DNA of 64,000 bases, from contig OY720098.1 in assembly GCA_963082875.1 (NCBI GenBank), positions 11,346,001 through 11,410,000 of the forward strand, read 5' to 3'. The translations under genes and the position numbers were made by a program. The notes below the pieces were generated by a model that saw nothing but the letters and a program-made list of their open reading frames with translations, made no database searches and was not told where the DNA came from. The stretch is from Corella eumyota (Eukaryota; Chordata; Ascidiacea; Phlebobranchia; Corellidae). Within the stretch, counting starts at the first letter, position 1. Every line of letters begins with the position of its first letter. This document shows, piece after piece, positions 37,501 through 48,269 of the stretch.

Positions 37501-40500
37501 AATTTAAGTAATACTAAAATTTAAGAAAAAAACTTGGTAATTAAATAGTTAACCTTTTTATGTTTTTTCCCTTTTTTTCGTTGTTTTTTATCGATGTGAG
37601 CAGTTGGGTTTGCTCCCTTGGAGGATCCAGATGAAGATGAAGAGCGATGTCGTCGACGTTTTGTACTAAAAAAATAAAAATTGCATTTTAATATAACAAT
37701 TACCTTTATATAGTGAGCAATATTAACTACCCATGTTTAATCCACACTAGTAGTTAATTTTTACTGAAAATAAAAAAGGTTACCCTTCATCTCCATGAGC
37801 TTTTTGAAGATTTTTAACCTCATGTGAAGACAAATGAGTTGCCATTGGTTGGTACATATGTACCTGGCTTTTTCGATGAGCTAAACAAAAGTTTAAAATT
37901 AAATCGTGATTAAAAGTCTTAGTTTATCTTCTGGAGGAACTAATTAACTTTGTTCAAATAACAAATACTAATATTGTTTTGCTAGACTTTTATTTTATTT
38001 AATTTAGAAGTTTGATATTTTGAACTGTAAATATATTGTAAACCAGTTAATTTAAAAAATGTTTTTAGCTGTTAAAATTAAACCTTAATTCTTAAAAACA
38101 AATTTAACTTTGAAACTTATTTATTAATTTTATCAACAAAAAATAAAATACCCAGAAAATCTCCCTCATTGTATTTTGATGCACTTGGTTCTTGTGACAC
38201 CACAGGAGCACTTGGGTTTGAAAAATCCATTTTCAGCTCAAATGGTTCTAAATAACAGAACCATATTCTGGTATTATTTTAAATCCATTGTATATTGTTA
38301 CCCCTCTACCATTTTTGGGCTACGTATTATTTTATTTTAACAGCATAATTTCATACATGGTTTATACATTTTTAAAATATTTGTTCTTGATTTAAAAAAA
38401 TTATAAAAAAATATTTTAAACTATTTTTTTTTAGAAAGCAACTTAATTTTAAAGTAATTCCTTTATATCAAAATAGAAAAAACAAATTTCAGGTTTTGCA
38501 ATATTAATAGGCTTATAAATATTACAAAAACATAAAATTTAAAAAAAAAAAAAAAATTTCTTTAAAGTTTAATTAAAATATAAGATCCTGTGTGACATAA
38601 ACATTGAATGAAGTATGTGTTTTTGCAGAAAATAAGCTTTTAAAAGTATTTGAAAACCCGCAAGAAAAACCACAGAGATAAAATCGCAATGTTTAGCGCT
38701 AACTTGATGGTATGATCTATATGGTTTTTATTGCTGGTGTTGTGTAGAAAATGTACTTAAATTTTGGGAGTTTTTTTGCATATTTATACCTAAAATATCA
38801 TACATTAAATATTTAAATAATATTTTCGATAACATTTAGTAACATTAAATAATTACTTTAAATAAAATAGCAGCAACAAAAAAAAATTATGAACTATTTT
38901 AAATCACTGGCAAACCACACATAGTAAATAAATTACATTCAACAGCTTTTTTAAAACACTGTTGATAAAAAACAATTCATCAAAAATGTCACAAATTTAT
39001 TGTTAATTAAATACAGAGCAATAAAAAATCTGTCAGTTTATTTCCGTATTAACTACAGCATGTAAGTAATAAACTATTGAGTATAAAAATGATTAATTAT
39101 ATATATACTAAACTGAAAAAAAAAAAAAATGGAAACAACACAATTTAATATTTATTGTAAACTTATCAATGAAAAACTATGGGTTGAAATAAAAGTCAAA
39201 AATTTTTATAGAAAATTTTGATACTGAAAAAATAAAAAAATTTACCATCTTCGAAAACTTTTTCAATCTCATCGTTTAGTGAAGTGTCCATATGTAGAGA
39301 GGGATTGTAGGAACTCGAATGGTTGGGATTGCTTGGTCTATCTAATGGATGGTCGCTATTGTCTAATGCCTTTTTAAATATATTTAATTACAACTATGAC
39401 TTAGCTTAAAAAATTTAAAAACACGTAAAAAAAGTTAAAAGATAAACTTCTATATAAATATTAAACCTGAAGTATAGATAGATATACATCAATGTTAAGA
39501 CAATCTTTTAAGATAAACAAAAATTAAGAAAACCTTTTTAAATGTTATCCTTATTTAAAATCTAAATTTCAATATTTCTTTTCAAGCAAAAGCGATTACT
39601 TACCCTTAAATTGTAAGCTGGTTCAGACTGATTGGTGCTTTGAAATGCCATCAACCCCGAAAAACTTAGTCTGTTTTCACTCACTGGGGGGCTTGGTGGT
39701 AGGGGTGATGTGGGGGCATCAGAACCCCTTGTTTCTGAAAAAAGTTAACAATTTAATACCATTTTAAACTAGAGGTTTAATTCGTAAAAAAAAATTCATA
39801 AAATCCTTAGTGAAAAATTTTAGTTGCAATGTTAACATCAGTTATAAAGCGCATTCTCTTATGTTAGCAAAGTTTAAACACTTCTATATAGTTAATTGTT
39901 TCAGGAAGTTATCAAAGTAAAGTGTGCAGCAGCACAGTAGACTGAATTCTAAATTTAGTAAGCACCCATTTTTTCTGATAAATTGATAAAACTTTTTCTT
40001 GCAGTAGATTAACTAACTTAATTTTATCATTGAGTTTTAAAATGCAGCGTAAACATAAAAATACAGACTTCTTACCTTTAGATTCGTCTTTATCAGTTGA
40101 TGAAGTTGAGTCAATTAATGCAATGTTGTCCCCCATTGATTTATCATCCAGTACATTGTTGTTTGGCGAGCCATTGTTCGAGTCGTAATTTCCTGGACCT
40201 GGTAAAGAAAAAACAAGTTTGAAAATAAATCAAAGTAAAACAATGCAAAACTTTAAAACAATTAATTAGGCAATGTCAACACTTTGCAAAAACAAATTTA
40301 AAATTATGCAATTTTGATCTATTTAAATTACGTCGACCAGTAAAAACAAATACTATTGATTGGAGAGTAAGTTTAAAAAAGTGAAAAATAGAAAACCTTA
40401 GAAAACCTTTATTATCTTAAGTAAATCTTCACAACAAATATTTTGGTTTATATACACAAAGTAAAGGTCAGGTGGCAGTAATATAGTAGATATTTGATTG

Positions 40501-41865
40501 CTTTAAAAAATATTTTATTTCTTACCATCGCTATCTCTATCATTCTGGTTTTGATTCTGGTTCTGATTTTTCCAAAGCATTTTAAATAACCCTATCAAAC
40601 CCTAACCCCTTATTAAAATAATAGTTTTAAAAAGGTAACAGCGCCAAAAAGTTAGTTCAAATAAATCTTATACAAATACTGTGTCTATTCTCTGAAAAAC
40701 TATTTCTAATTTAGACAAACCTCAATAGCACAACAATTCCACAAATAAAAACTATAAACTTGGAAACAGCTAATTATGGGTATTATGAATTTTCCGTGCT
40801 ATGTCAACCTGAGTAACCTGTAATTTTTTAAATAATCATATTTAGAAATAACCTATGACCCTTTATTCGATTATTACTTGACATCAATAAAATTTAAAAA
40901 AATACTTATTTCAAAAATAACTAGGTTATTTTTGTCTAACAGTTATATAAACTAATTGTCAACAATCGACACAACTGACATTGGGTTGTAATGTCATAGG
41001 AAATCATTGCTTTTAAATAATAAAAAAATAAACAATTTATAGATAACCGGCTTTAAACATGATGGATTATATACATTTGATTTTAACTAATGATAAAGTG
41101 ATTTTACCCTCCCCCTGTATCAATCTCATGCTAGGTGCAAAGTTCAATACAATTTAAATTCAGCAAGGCTAGGTTATTCTTAGGTTAAAAGCGACATGTT
41201 GTCATTACAGGAAAACGCATGTAAAAATATACTCAAAAACAATCATATACAAAAAAACATTAGGGCTATAGTAATAAGTAATAAATTACACTCTTTTACC
41301 TTAATTATTATTTCTAATTAAAAATCTTACTTATGCCTTTCGTTATTTTAAAACAAACTTTTTATTATTGAAAAATCAAATACTGCAATTTTTTATTATT
41401 TAAAATGCCTAGATGTAAAATAACACATACTACTGTCAAACACAGTGGCAACTCTTGAACCTCACAATGACAAAAAAATTCCAAAGAATTTATTTTGTAA
41501 AAAGGCTTATTGTTGCACTATTTTATAGCTAGCCCATCAAAACTTAACAATGGTGGTAAACAAGCAATAATAAAATCCTATAACACTAACTTTTTAAGCA
41601 AAAGGAAACTAAATTATGATTACCAACCTATTATAGATCAATTTTTTGCCACCAAAAAATTAAAAAATTAATAAAAATAATCTATTTTCGCTGTTGTATA
41701 AAATTTCTTACAATTTTTTCTATAATTTAATTAGAACAAATGGCACGGGGGTTTATTAAATATGTAAAATTTTTGCCACCGCAGTTTATTTTACATTCTT
41801 CTTTTTTTAATTTTCAAAATTGAAAAGAAAACGAAATTTATCTTACCGTCAATCCCACTAGCCAT
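25543..41865 (-). CDS. SLC4A: SLC4 anion exchanger, AE2/AE3-like Cl-/HCO3- exchanger
   Basis: Plasma-membrane Cl-/HCO3- exchanger. The 33 coding exons give about 1440 codons: 41847-41865, 40526-40591, 40076-40198, 39604-39734, 39246-39369, 38152-38247, 37784-37880, 37554-37665, 37186-37400, 35570-35654, 35199-35247, 34842-34995, 34125-34242, 33558-33621, 33201-33313, 32697-32859, 32144-32279, 31275-31443, 30910-31033, 30388-30572, 29950-30142, 29604-29804, 29199-29347, 28812-29003, 28424-28583, 28210-28303, 27946-28060, 27536-27705, 27004-27156, 26709-26809, 26364-26533, 25962-26135, 25543-25650. The N-terminus is long, acidic, then His/Lys-rich. The family cytosolic domain follows: [28 protein letters not shown] (AE2 pH-sensor segment), PTMAFVRL. 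The transport domain runs from [11 protein letters not shown] through ETFKKLAK (stilbene-site region) and an extracellular loop with four N-glycosylation sequons to [15 protein letters not shown] carries the Glu that marks anion exchangers (Asp in Na+-coupled members). The end is [13 protein letters not shown] plus a short tail. Start MASGID is chosen by Kozak fit and phase; the alternative is 40580. Confidence 0.95.
33115..33171. repeat. Three tandem 19-bp repeats in an SLC4 intron
   Basis: TACATCAGGAAATTACCCT occurs twice exactly and a third time with three changes, head to tail. The array ends 30 bp short of the donor side of the coding exon at 33201-33313. Its unit length makes it a recent minisatellite-like duplication. 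Confidence 0.8.
37480..37491 (-). CDS. Candidate 12-nt in-frame microexon (Lys-Pro-Asn-Gly) of the anion exchanger
   Basis: Between the exons at 37554-37665 and 37186-37400 a TTAACAG acceptor and a perfect GTAAGT donor enclose exactly AAACCAAATGGT. Both flanking junctions are phase 0, so inclusion adds KPNG between ...KGKKHKK and SKRKPL... without a frame shift. It is not counted in the 1440-codon model. The flanking intron on the upstream side is only ~60 nt. Confidence 0.5.
40526..40591 (-). CDS. Cassette exon or alternative start of the anion exchanger
   Basis: A 66-nt exon that begins and ends in phase 1, so it can be skipped without frame loss. It encodes [21 protein letters not shown], with an Asn-Gln run. 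It contains an ATG (MLWKNQ...) preceded by AAA, so it could be a first coding exon. A GGGTTTGATAG acceptor before it makes it equally readable as the second coding exon after MASGID. Confidence 0.6.
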
Positions 41866-44800
41866 TTTCAATATCCTCGAAGTAGTGTTCTGGTCCAGAG
41901 CACTCAAGATAATTCCAATTTGACAGACAATGCAATCTCATGCAAATAGTAGAAGTCCAAATAAATTTCACAACTGAAATTTTAAAAAACATTTATAAAT
42001 GTAAACACTAATAGAACATTAAAAATAAAGGTTTGTAATATTGCCCAGGAGAGCAGTTCGTTTATAAATAAGTTAAGTGTTAAAGAGAAAATGATTTCTA
42101 GCAATAACAAGCAATGAATTAATTTAAAGCTGATATGGTGTAAACACAATTTTAATGTCATATTATTATGCTAACAAAATTGTTAAAAAAAAACTGCAAG
42201 ATATGCACTAAACTGCAAAAAAATCTTTGTCTCACCTAACGCTTATAAAAGTTTTGTTGTCAACATTTATATCTGATTTAAAGATTTTTTTTAATTACTA
42301 AAAAATTAATTAATTCTGAGAAAATAATGACCACGTGCAAATAGCCATAACTCTTATCTGAAGCACAATAGTAGTAAAATTGTTTGTAGTGTCAACAAAA
42401 AATTAATGTCAGATATTCGAGCTCATATAAGCTAAAAACATTCTTAATAGCTGTGAAATTTAACAGACCAATTAAAAAGAAAGATCAAATGGTCAATTAT
42501 TACCCAGAGGTTTTATCTAAATGAAACAAACATTAGATTGTTTGTAGAACGTGCATTATATTTATTGGACAGGGTACTGCTAATATCCACTCAATAAACA
42601 TCCTTCAAACGACCCTGTTTTCTCGTTTTAACAACCTGTTAACCACACAACTTATACCATATAAACATAAAAAAGATATTCAAATGTTGTAATTAAAGTA
42701 AAACAATTATTATAAATATTTTTTTACAAGTTAATTTATAAATTAAAATCCAAAAACAAAAAAACTAGTTGTTTAAAATTTTAAACTTTTATATGTACTA
42801 TTTATAAAGCAATTTATGTACTATAAAATTTATAAACAAAATTTTAACTTATTTTTGTTATGTCTAAAGCCTTAATTTTACAACATAAATCACCTCAATT
42901 TCATTCTAAATCTAATAAAATTACAAAGTAAAAAAAGGTGATTTTACAATTCTCTATGTCACAGTTATTTTACTGACATTGTATATACATAGATAAAAAA
43001 CCTTTGACGTTAACATTAACATACTACCACAAACCACAATGGAACTTAATGTCAAATTCACATTACATGCAAAACAACCATCTGTAACAATTCAATTGAT
43101 GCCATTTGAAATGGCAAAAAAATAATTATAAATGATTTGATCAAATTGTCAAAAAATTCAATAATATTTTTTTATAATGTTAACCCAGGTAGAGTAGAAA
43201 CCACATTTACATGTATTATTAATTGTATTACAGTTATTTATACATGTTTACACGTTTTCGAACTTTAAGAATATTTATTACATGCTTTTCAAAATCCCCT
43301 TAATATTATAAACAACCTATTTAATACAGTGGATTATATTTATTTTTGTACTCGTAAATAAATAATTTTGTATAATTTATTTTCATAAATGTATATATAT
43401 TTCATGAACATAGTTGAAAACCTATATATACTTTCGTAAATATAACGTATAAACTAAAACATTTGTTTATATAAAACTGGCATTTGTTCATTAAATAGTA
43501 AAATGAAACACAAGATATTCATCACAAAGCACTTTAAATAAAAAATAATTATTAAAACACATAAAATGATTTTTGCATTAGGCCAAAAAAGCTGCATTTT
43601 CTCATAAGTCATAATCACTTTTATCAGTATTCTGCCATTGCTTATCTCTAACAAAATGTTTAAAAACAGGGAGTCTGGCATAATAACTTAAACTTAGGTT
43701 ATAATTACTTTTACTGTTTATACCCTTTTAAAACGTTTAGTTTTAGTTTCTTATATCTACACTCTAGTAATTTTATTTATCTAATTCCCAGTCACATTAC
43801 AAAAACATTGACATTTTTTTTTTGTTTTAAAATAAGTTAATATCATAAAATTATTATTTGCTTAACTATAACAATTAATCATTGGACATTGTTTTATAAA
43901 CATTGACTGATTAATTTAACAAAAAATGACAAAAAAATGTAATCAGAACAATTAGATTACTTTACTTTTTTTATTCACAAATACAAAGTTATGCATGTAG
44001 TTTGACACCCACAAAACAAAAACATGTACTTTGGCCAACTGTGTTAAAGGTATTCCAAATATATATTTTGAATTAAAGCAACATTTGTTCTATTTAATGT
44101 CCCTTTAGTAATATTTAAAATATGTCTGCTGTTGTGATATTTACTTACTGTATCATCCTCTAAAAAAATCAATATGTAATTCCATAAAACAAAAAACCAT
44201 ATTGATAACATGTTTTAGTTATTTAAAACTAGATTACAATTTAAAAGCTATTAAAATAGAGAAAAAAATTAATAAAAAATAATTTTTTTTTATAGATAAA
44301 TATATAATTATAATTAAAATAAACTTTTAAGGTATTTTTAAACAAATTAAAAAACTGTTTTACTGAAAATGATAGGGTCAAAATTTATTACATAAAATAA
44401 AAAAAAACTATTTTGCCAATATCTAAGCTATTGTAATAAACAAAAGAAATTTAAAAGCCAATAATTACATATTGTTGTCTATTTAATTTTCCAACCTAAA
44501 TCACATGACTTAGTATAAGCATTCATATTCACACTTCAGTCATTTACAAAATTTGACCACAGATTTTAGACTATGACATCATACTTTTATAACAGTAAAT
44601 ATTTTTTACTTGTCAACTCAGCGAATAAAAATTACCGCGTCACTCGAAATCTTGTTCGTTCGTCAATATTTTTTATTCGATTCAAGGAAGTGTCAATTTG
44701 TTGAATATATTTGACAAAAAATATTTTGCATTATACTTTTTTTTTACACAAAATTTTAATCTTTGTTACTGGATTTTTCTATTGTATTACTACAGTTTTT

Positions 44801-45218
44801 TTTAGCTATTTTATGTATTAATTTAACCAAACCTAAATGTTTAATTTTTGCAAATAAAGCATAGAAACAGAAAAATAACTGAATATAACAAATATTTATA
44901 TATAATATGTACTTTTTTGTAACATCCAAGATTATATGATTTAATATCGCAAAAGAATTAAAATGTAATTACTAAATAACCCAATTCCATTAAAAGAAAT
45001 TTAAATATATAAGGTATATATATAAATACATAAATTCCTAAAAAGCTACAATAATTTAAAGCTATTTAAACAAATACATCAAACAGCATCCACATACAGA
45101 ATTGCTAACAAATAGTCATTTAGTAAATGTAATTTGTGATATACTTACAGACTTAAGTTGCAATTAATTTACCTTCTGTAATCTCTTCAGAAGTATCTAA
45201 GCAGAATTTGAACTGCAT
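41847..45218 (-). CDS. Overlapping upstream ORF in the anion-exchanger leader
   Basis: A likely 5' exon ends at 45173 (GAAG|GTAAAT) and contains an ATG at 45216-45218. Joined to the acceptor at 41973 (ATTTCAG|TTGTG), it gives a 53-codon frame beginning MQFKFCLDTSEEITE. That frame ends at a TAG made from the first codons of the main start (AAATGGCTAG) and so overlaps it. If the same 5' exon were spliced straight to 40591 it would be in phase with the main protein and give an alternative N-terminus. A second strong donor (GTAAGT) lies 28 nt downstream at 45144-45145. Confidence 0.4.
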
Positions 45219-45617
45219 TAAGACGAAGTTGAAATTTGGCGCAGTGGCGTCCTTGTTGTATAGATAATGAATAATTCTTGATTTAAAAAATTAACTTTCA
45301 TTGACATCAGACTTTTATGCAATTAAATAAAAAACAAAATATTTCGCAAACGAACCTAAATCTGCTTCGGTAAGTGAAATACCTACCATCTATCTGTAAA
45401 ATAATTATAATTTAAATGTTTAAATCTACTACGTGTTGATTAGCAAGTCAGCCTGCAAGTAAGTAAATAAGCATCACGTAGGCAAGATAGTTAGTTTATA
45501 GTAAACAACTGACGAAATTTTGGTCACACTTGGGCCAGTTACGAGTAATTTTTCAGAAAAAAATATCTCAGAGTTGCCAGATTATATTAAAATGTTTCAA
45601 AAATTTTAAATTCTTTT

Positions 45618-45717
45618 TAAAATAACTTAAAAGCCTAATTTGGAAAATAAATAAGCCTAATTTGGAAAAAAAATAAAAAATTAAAATAACTTAAAAGCCT
45701 AATTTGGAAAATAACAA
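45618..45717. repeat. Short tandem duplication with unit AAGCCTAATTTGGAAAA
   Basis: AAGCCTAATTTGGAAAA occurs three times in 100 bp. The outer two copies share the longer context AAAATAACTTAAAAGCC...AAAATAA. It lies just upstream of the SLC4 leader exon. Confidence 0.75.
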
Positions 45718-45836
45718 CTTGATTTTCCTACCATAAATTACCACAATTATTTTAAAAAAAATGCATCTAAATCATGTATTTTGTTTGCATTTCGGTGCTA
45801 CGATATATGAATCTTCTAGAATTTATTCAACGGGGC

Positions 45837-45912
45837 TTGGGATATTGCAATGTAACATCATAAATTTTACACTTTGGGATATTGCAATGTAATATCATAG
45901 ATAATGTAATAT
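45837..45912. repeat. Two-copy duplication of TGGGATATTGCAATGTAAYATCATA
   Basis: A ~25-bp core is repeated about 40 bp apart with one mismatch (ACATCATA and ATATCATA). A third partial echo, AATGTAATATCTATA, follows. No coding content. Confidence 0.7.
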
Positions 45913-46941
45913 CTATAGTATAATCAAATATTTATTCATTGTAATTTATCAAGGGGTTTATTGTATTGTGAATTGTTAAATATTTTCTTAAAATTAATTA
46001 CCAGCTTGGAGTAATTTCAATGTTGAAAAAAATAATTAAAACTTGTTCAACTTTACACATATATTTACATTTCAAATTTTGTGATATTTACTTAAATTTT
46101 ATAGTAGTTTAATTTATATATGAACAAACAAGTTCCGATTTAAATTCTAAAAATTACACAAAGGTAAATAATATATCTTGCGTGTAAATACCATGGCTAT
46201 TACACACCCAGTAAGTATATATAACTATAACATAATAAAATCACATTCCACACATGTATATGTTAGACTACAACATATTTTCAAGTATTTCTTTATCAGA
46301 AATAATAAATAGTATGGCCAAAATTTTAAAAAATTGTATGGTAAATTTTATTAATTCACTCTTGTGTAAAATCAACTTTATATTTGTAAAATTTGTAATT
46401 TTTTGAATAAACACAAGTAAAGAGTATTTTGCACATAATATCTTATATTAAGTTACATGTTTTTATTATCATTCTAAACAAAAACACTATATTACTAATA
46501 AAAACCGCAAAATTATTTTTATGTCCCAAGTGGCTACAACACATATACAAAGTCTTTCATTGCTATATACAAATCAACAGTGTAGCTTTCTTTAAAGACC
46601 AATTTACCATCAAACAATTCTGTTTATGCTCTATATAACGCTTAGACAAACTAATGGTAATTCTTTATCAAATGAATTAAATGACAATTAGGCATTTGGT
46701 CAATTTCTCCTTTGTCCATTTACTCTTGGAGGGTATCACGTCACATCACTTCCTTGCAGTAAAACAAGACTTGGTTCAATAATAGAAAACAAGACATCAT
46801 TTTAGATTGTTGTTACTCTTAAAACCATCATCTTATGGTATGAAGTTTGCTCTTTGGCCCTTAATCAGGCCATCTCTACAACCCACAAAGACGACCAACT
46901 TCATATAGAATTTTTCAGTTCTTGGTAGGTTCTGTTATTCC

Positions 46942-48269
46942 TTACCTCTTTTTGTTTCTATTTCCATTAGAGTGACCTTTGTTTTTAGATTGCCGTTTGG
47001 GATGCCCTTCAGTCCCGTTATTATAATTACCTTTATTTTGCTTTGAAGAAGCGTGTTTCACATTTTCAGATCTTAAAACAGTTAAAATAAAAAAATGAGT
47101 TTCATGTTACTGGTAACTGCTTAAAGCTAAACATTGACAATTGAACTAAACTTTTAAATTAAGAAAAAAAATTTTAAACCATTGTTGTAATAAGCTAAAA
47201 TCAGTTTATTTTATAAATTATTTACCTTTCCGGATTGTGACGGCCATTAGTCTGTGGTGAGGATTGTTTTTCCAAACCCATAATCCGTTGCCTGGCTTCA
47301 GCATAAGCAGCCTCCCGCTGTGCTAAAGTTTTAACAGGTTGTTGACCATTAGTTTTAGTGGCATCAGATACATCATTAAGTGATTTCTCTGGTCGTTTTA
47401 GAATTTTAAGCTGGGGTGCATAGGCAGTTCTAAACAAAGAGTTTGTTAAAACGTAGTGTGTTCAAATTTACAAATTAAAAAAAAAAAAAAAAATTTCAAA
47501 TTAAAAAAAAAAAAAACTAAAGGTACAACTTACAAATGTTTGTAAATGTAATATTTTCATTTACATCCTAAAAAACCTAATAGAAAAATTTACAAAATAA
47601 TACAATACTTTTGCAAGACAGCTGTTTTTATATGCTATATAGTCAAAAAGTACAACCCTAAGAAAATATTTTATTATAAAAATAAACTGTGAAATTACCT
47701 ATTTTCATCTTCTTCGTTTACAATAGCAGGTCTTTGCAAAATTCTTATTCCTGACCTAGGACTTAAACTTCTTTTTTCTAAAATAAAAAATACTTTGATA
47801 AATAAAAATTAAATTTCGCCATTTAATAGGCCTATATAATTGACTTGCATTTAAACAACTGGGTACATACATCAACTTTTATAGAGCCCACCAACCACTA
47901 GCAAAGCATTAACAGGTTTAACACCTACAAAAAAGCTCATGCTTACCAATATGTTCATCGTTATCAGTTCGAGAATGACTACATTTTTCCCCTGTACCAT
48001 GGCCACCAACATAACCATTTTCCGTTTTTAAATTGCTGGTCATATTTAATCTTTGCTCAACATGTTTGTCAACATCCTGAAATGAAAGTTATTAAAAAAA
48101 AGGCAATAACAATAAAATTACTTAACAATGAAGTTTCAAATAAAACATATTTTAAATAGGTAAGGTGGCATTTTACTCTGGTACCAGTAGTATTTATTTA
48201 TTTTTTACAATTTTTTACCCCGCAATCAGTAAAGTCTTCCCAGCTATCCCAAATGTCCTCTTCAGCCAT
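46942..48269 (-). CDS. SZRD1: SUZ RNA-binding domain-containing protein (SZRD1)
   Basis: Small basic SUZ-domain protein, presumed RNA-associated. Exons 48219-48269, 47947-48076, 47699-47777, 47226-47429 and 46942-47071 total 594 nt, 197 aa plus stop. The N-terminus MAEEDIWDSWEDFTDCG matches the acidic MEDEEVAESWEE-type start of human SZRD1. The SUZ domain spans APQLKILKRP to TLAQREAAYAEARQRIMG in the fourth exon. The third exon carries a second, shorter GIRILQRP copy of the same core. The C-terminus is Asn/Lys-rich (KGNYNNGTEGHPKRQSKNK) and ends KKR. Human SZRD1 is 152 aa, so this one is longer, mainly in the linker. It is transcribed in the same direction as its neighbours, with 3 kb to the Galpha-s stop. 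Confidence 0.92.

Larger units (their letters stand above)
41974..46941. other. SLC4 leader introns and flank, SZRD1 3' region
   Basis: No protein gene recognised. It holds the long first intron(s) of the anion-exchanger leader up to the 5' exon near 45.2 kb, two short tandem duplications near 45.6-45.9 kb and the SZRD1 3' UTR, with a candidate AATAAA on the minus strand near 46.46 kb. Open frames such as 43454-43681 (-) and 46429-46638 (+) are AT-driven and show no domain. Confidence 0.45.
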
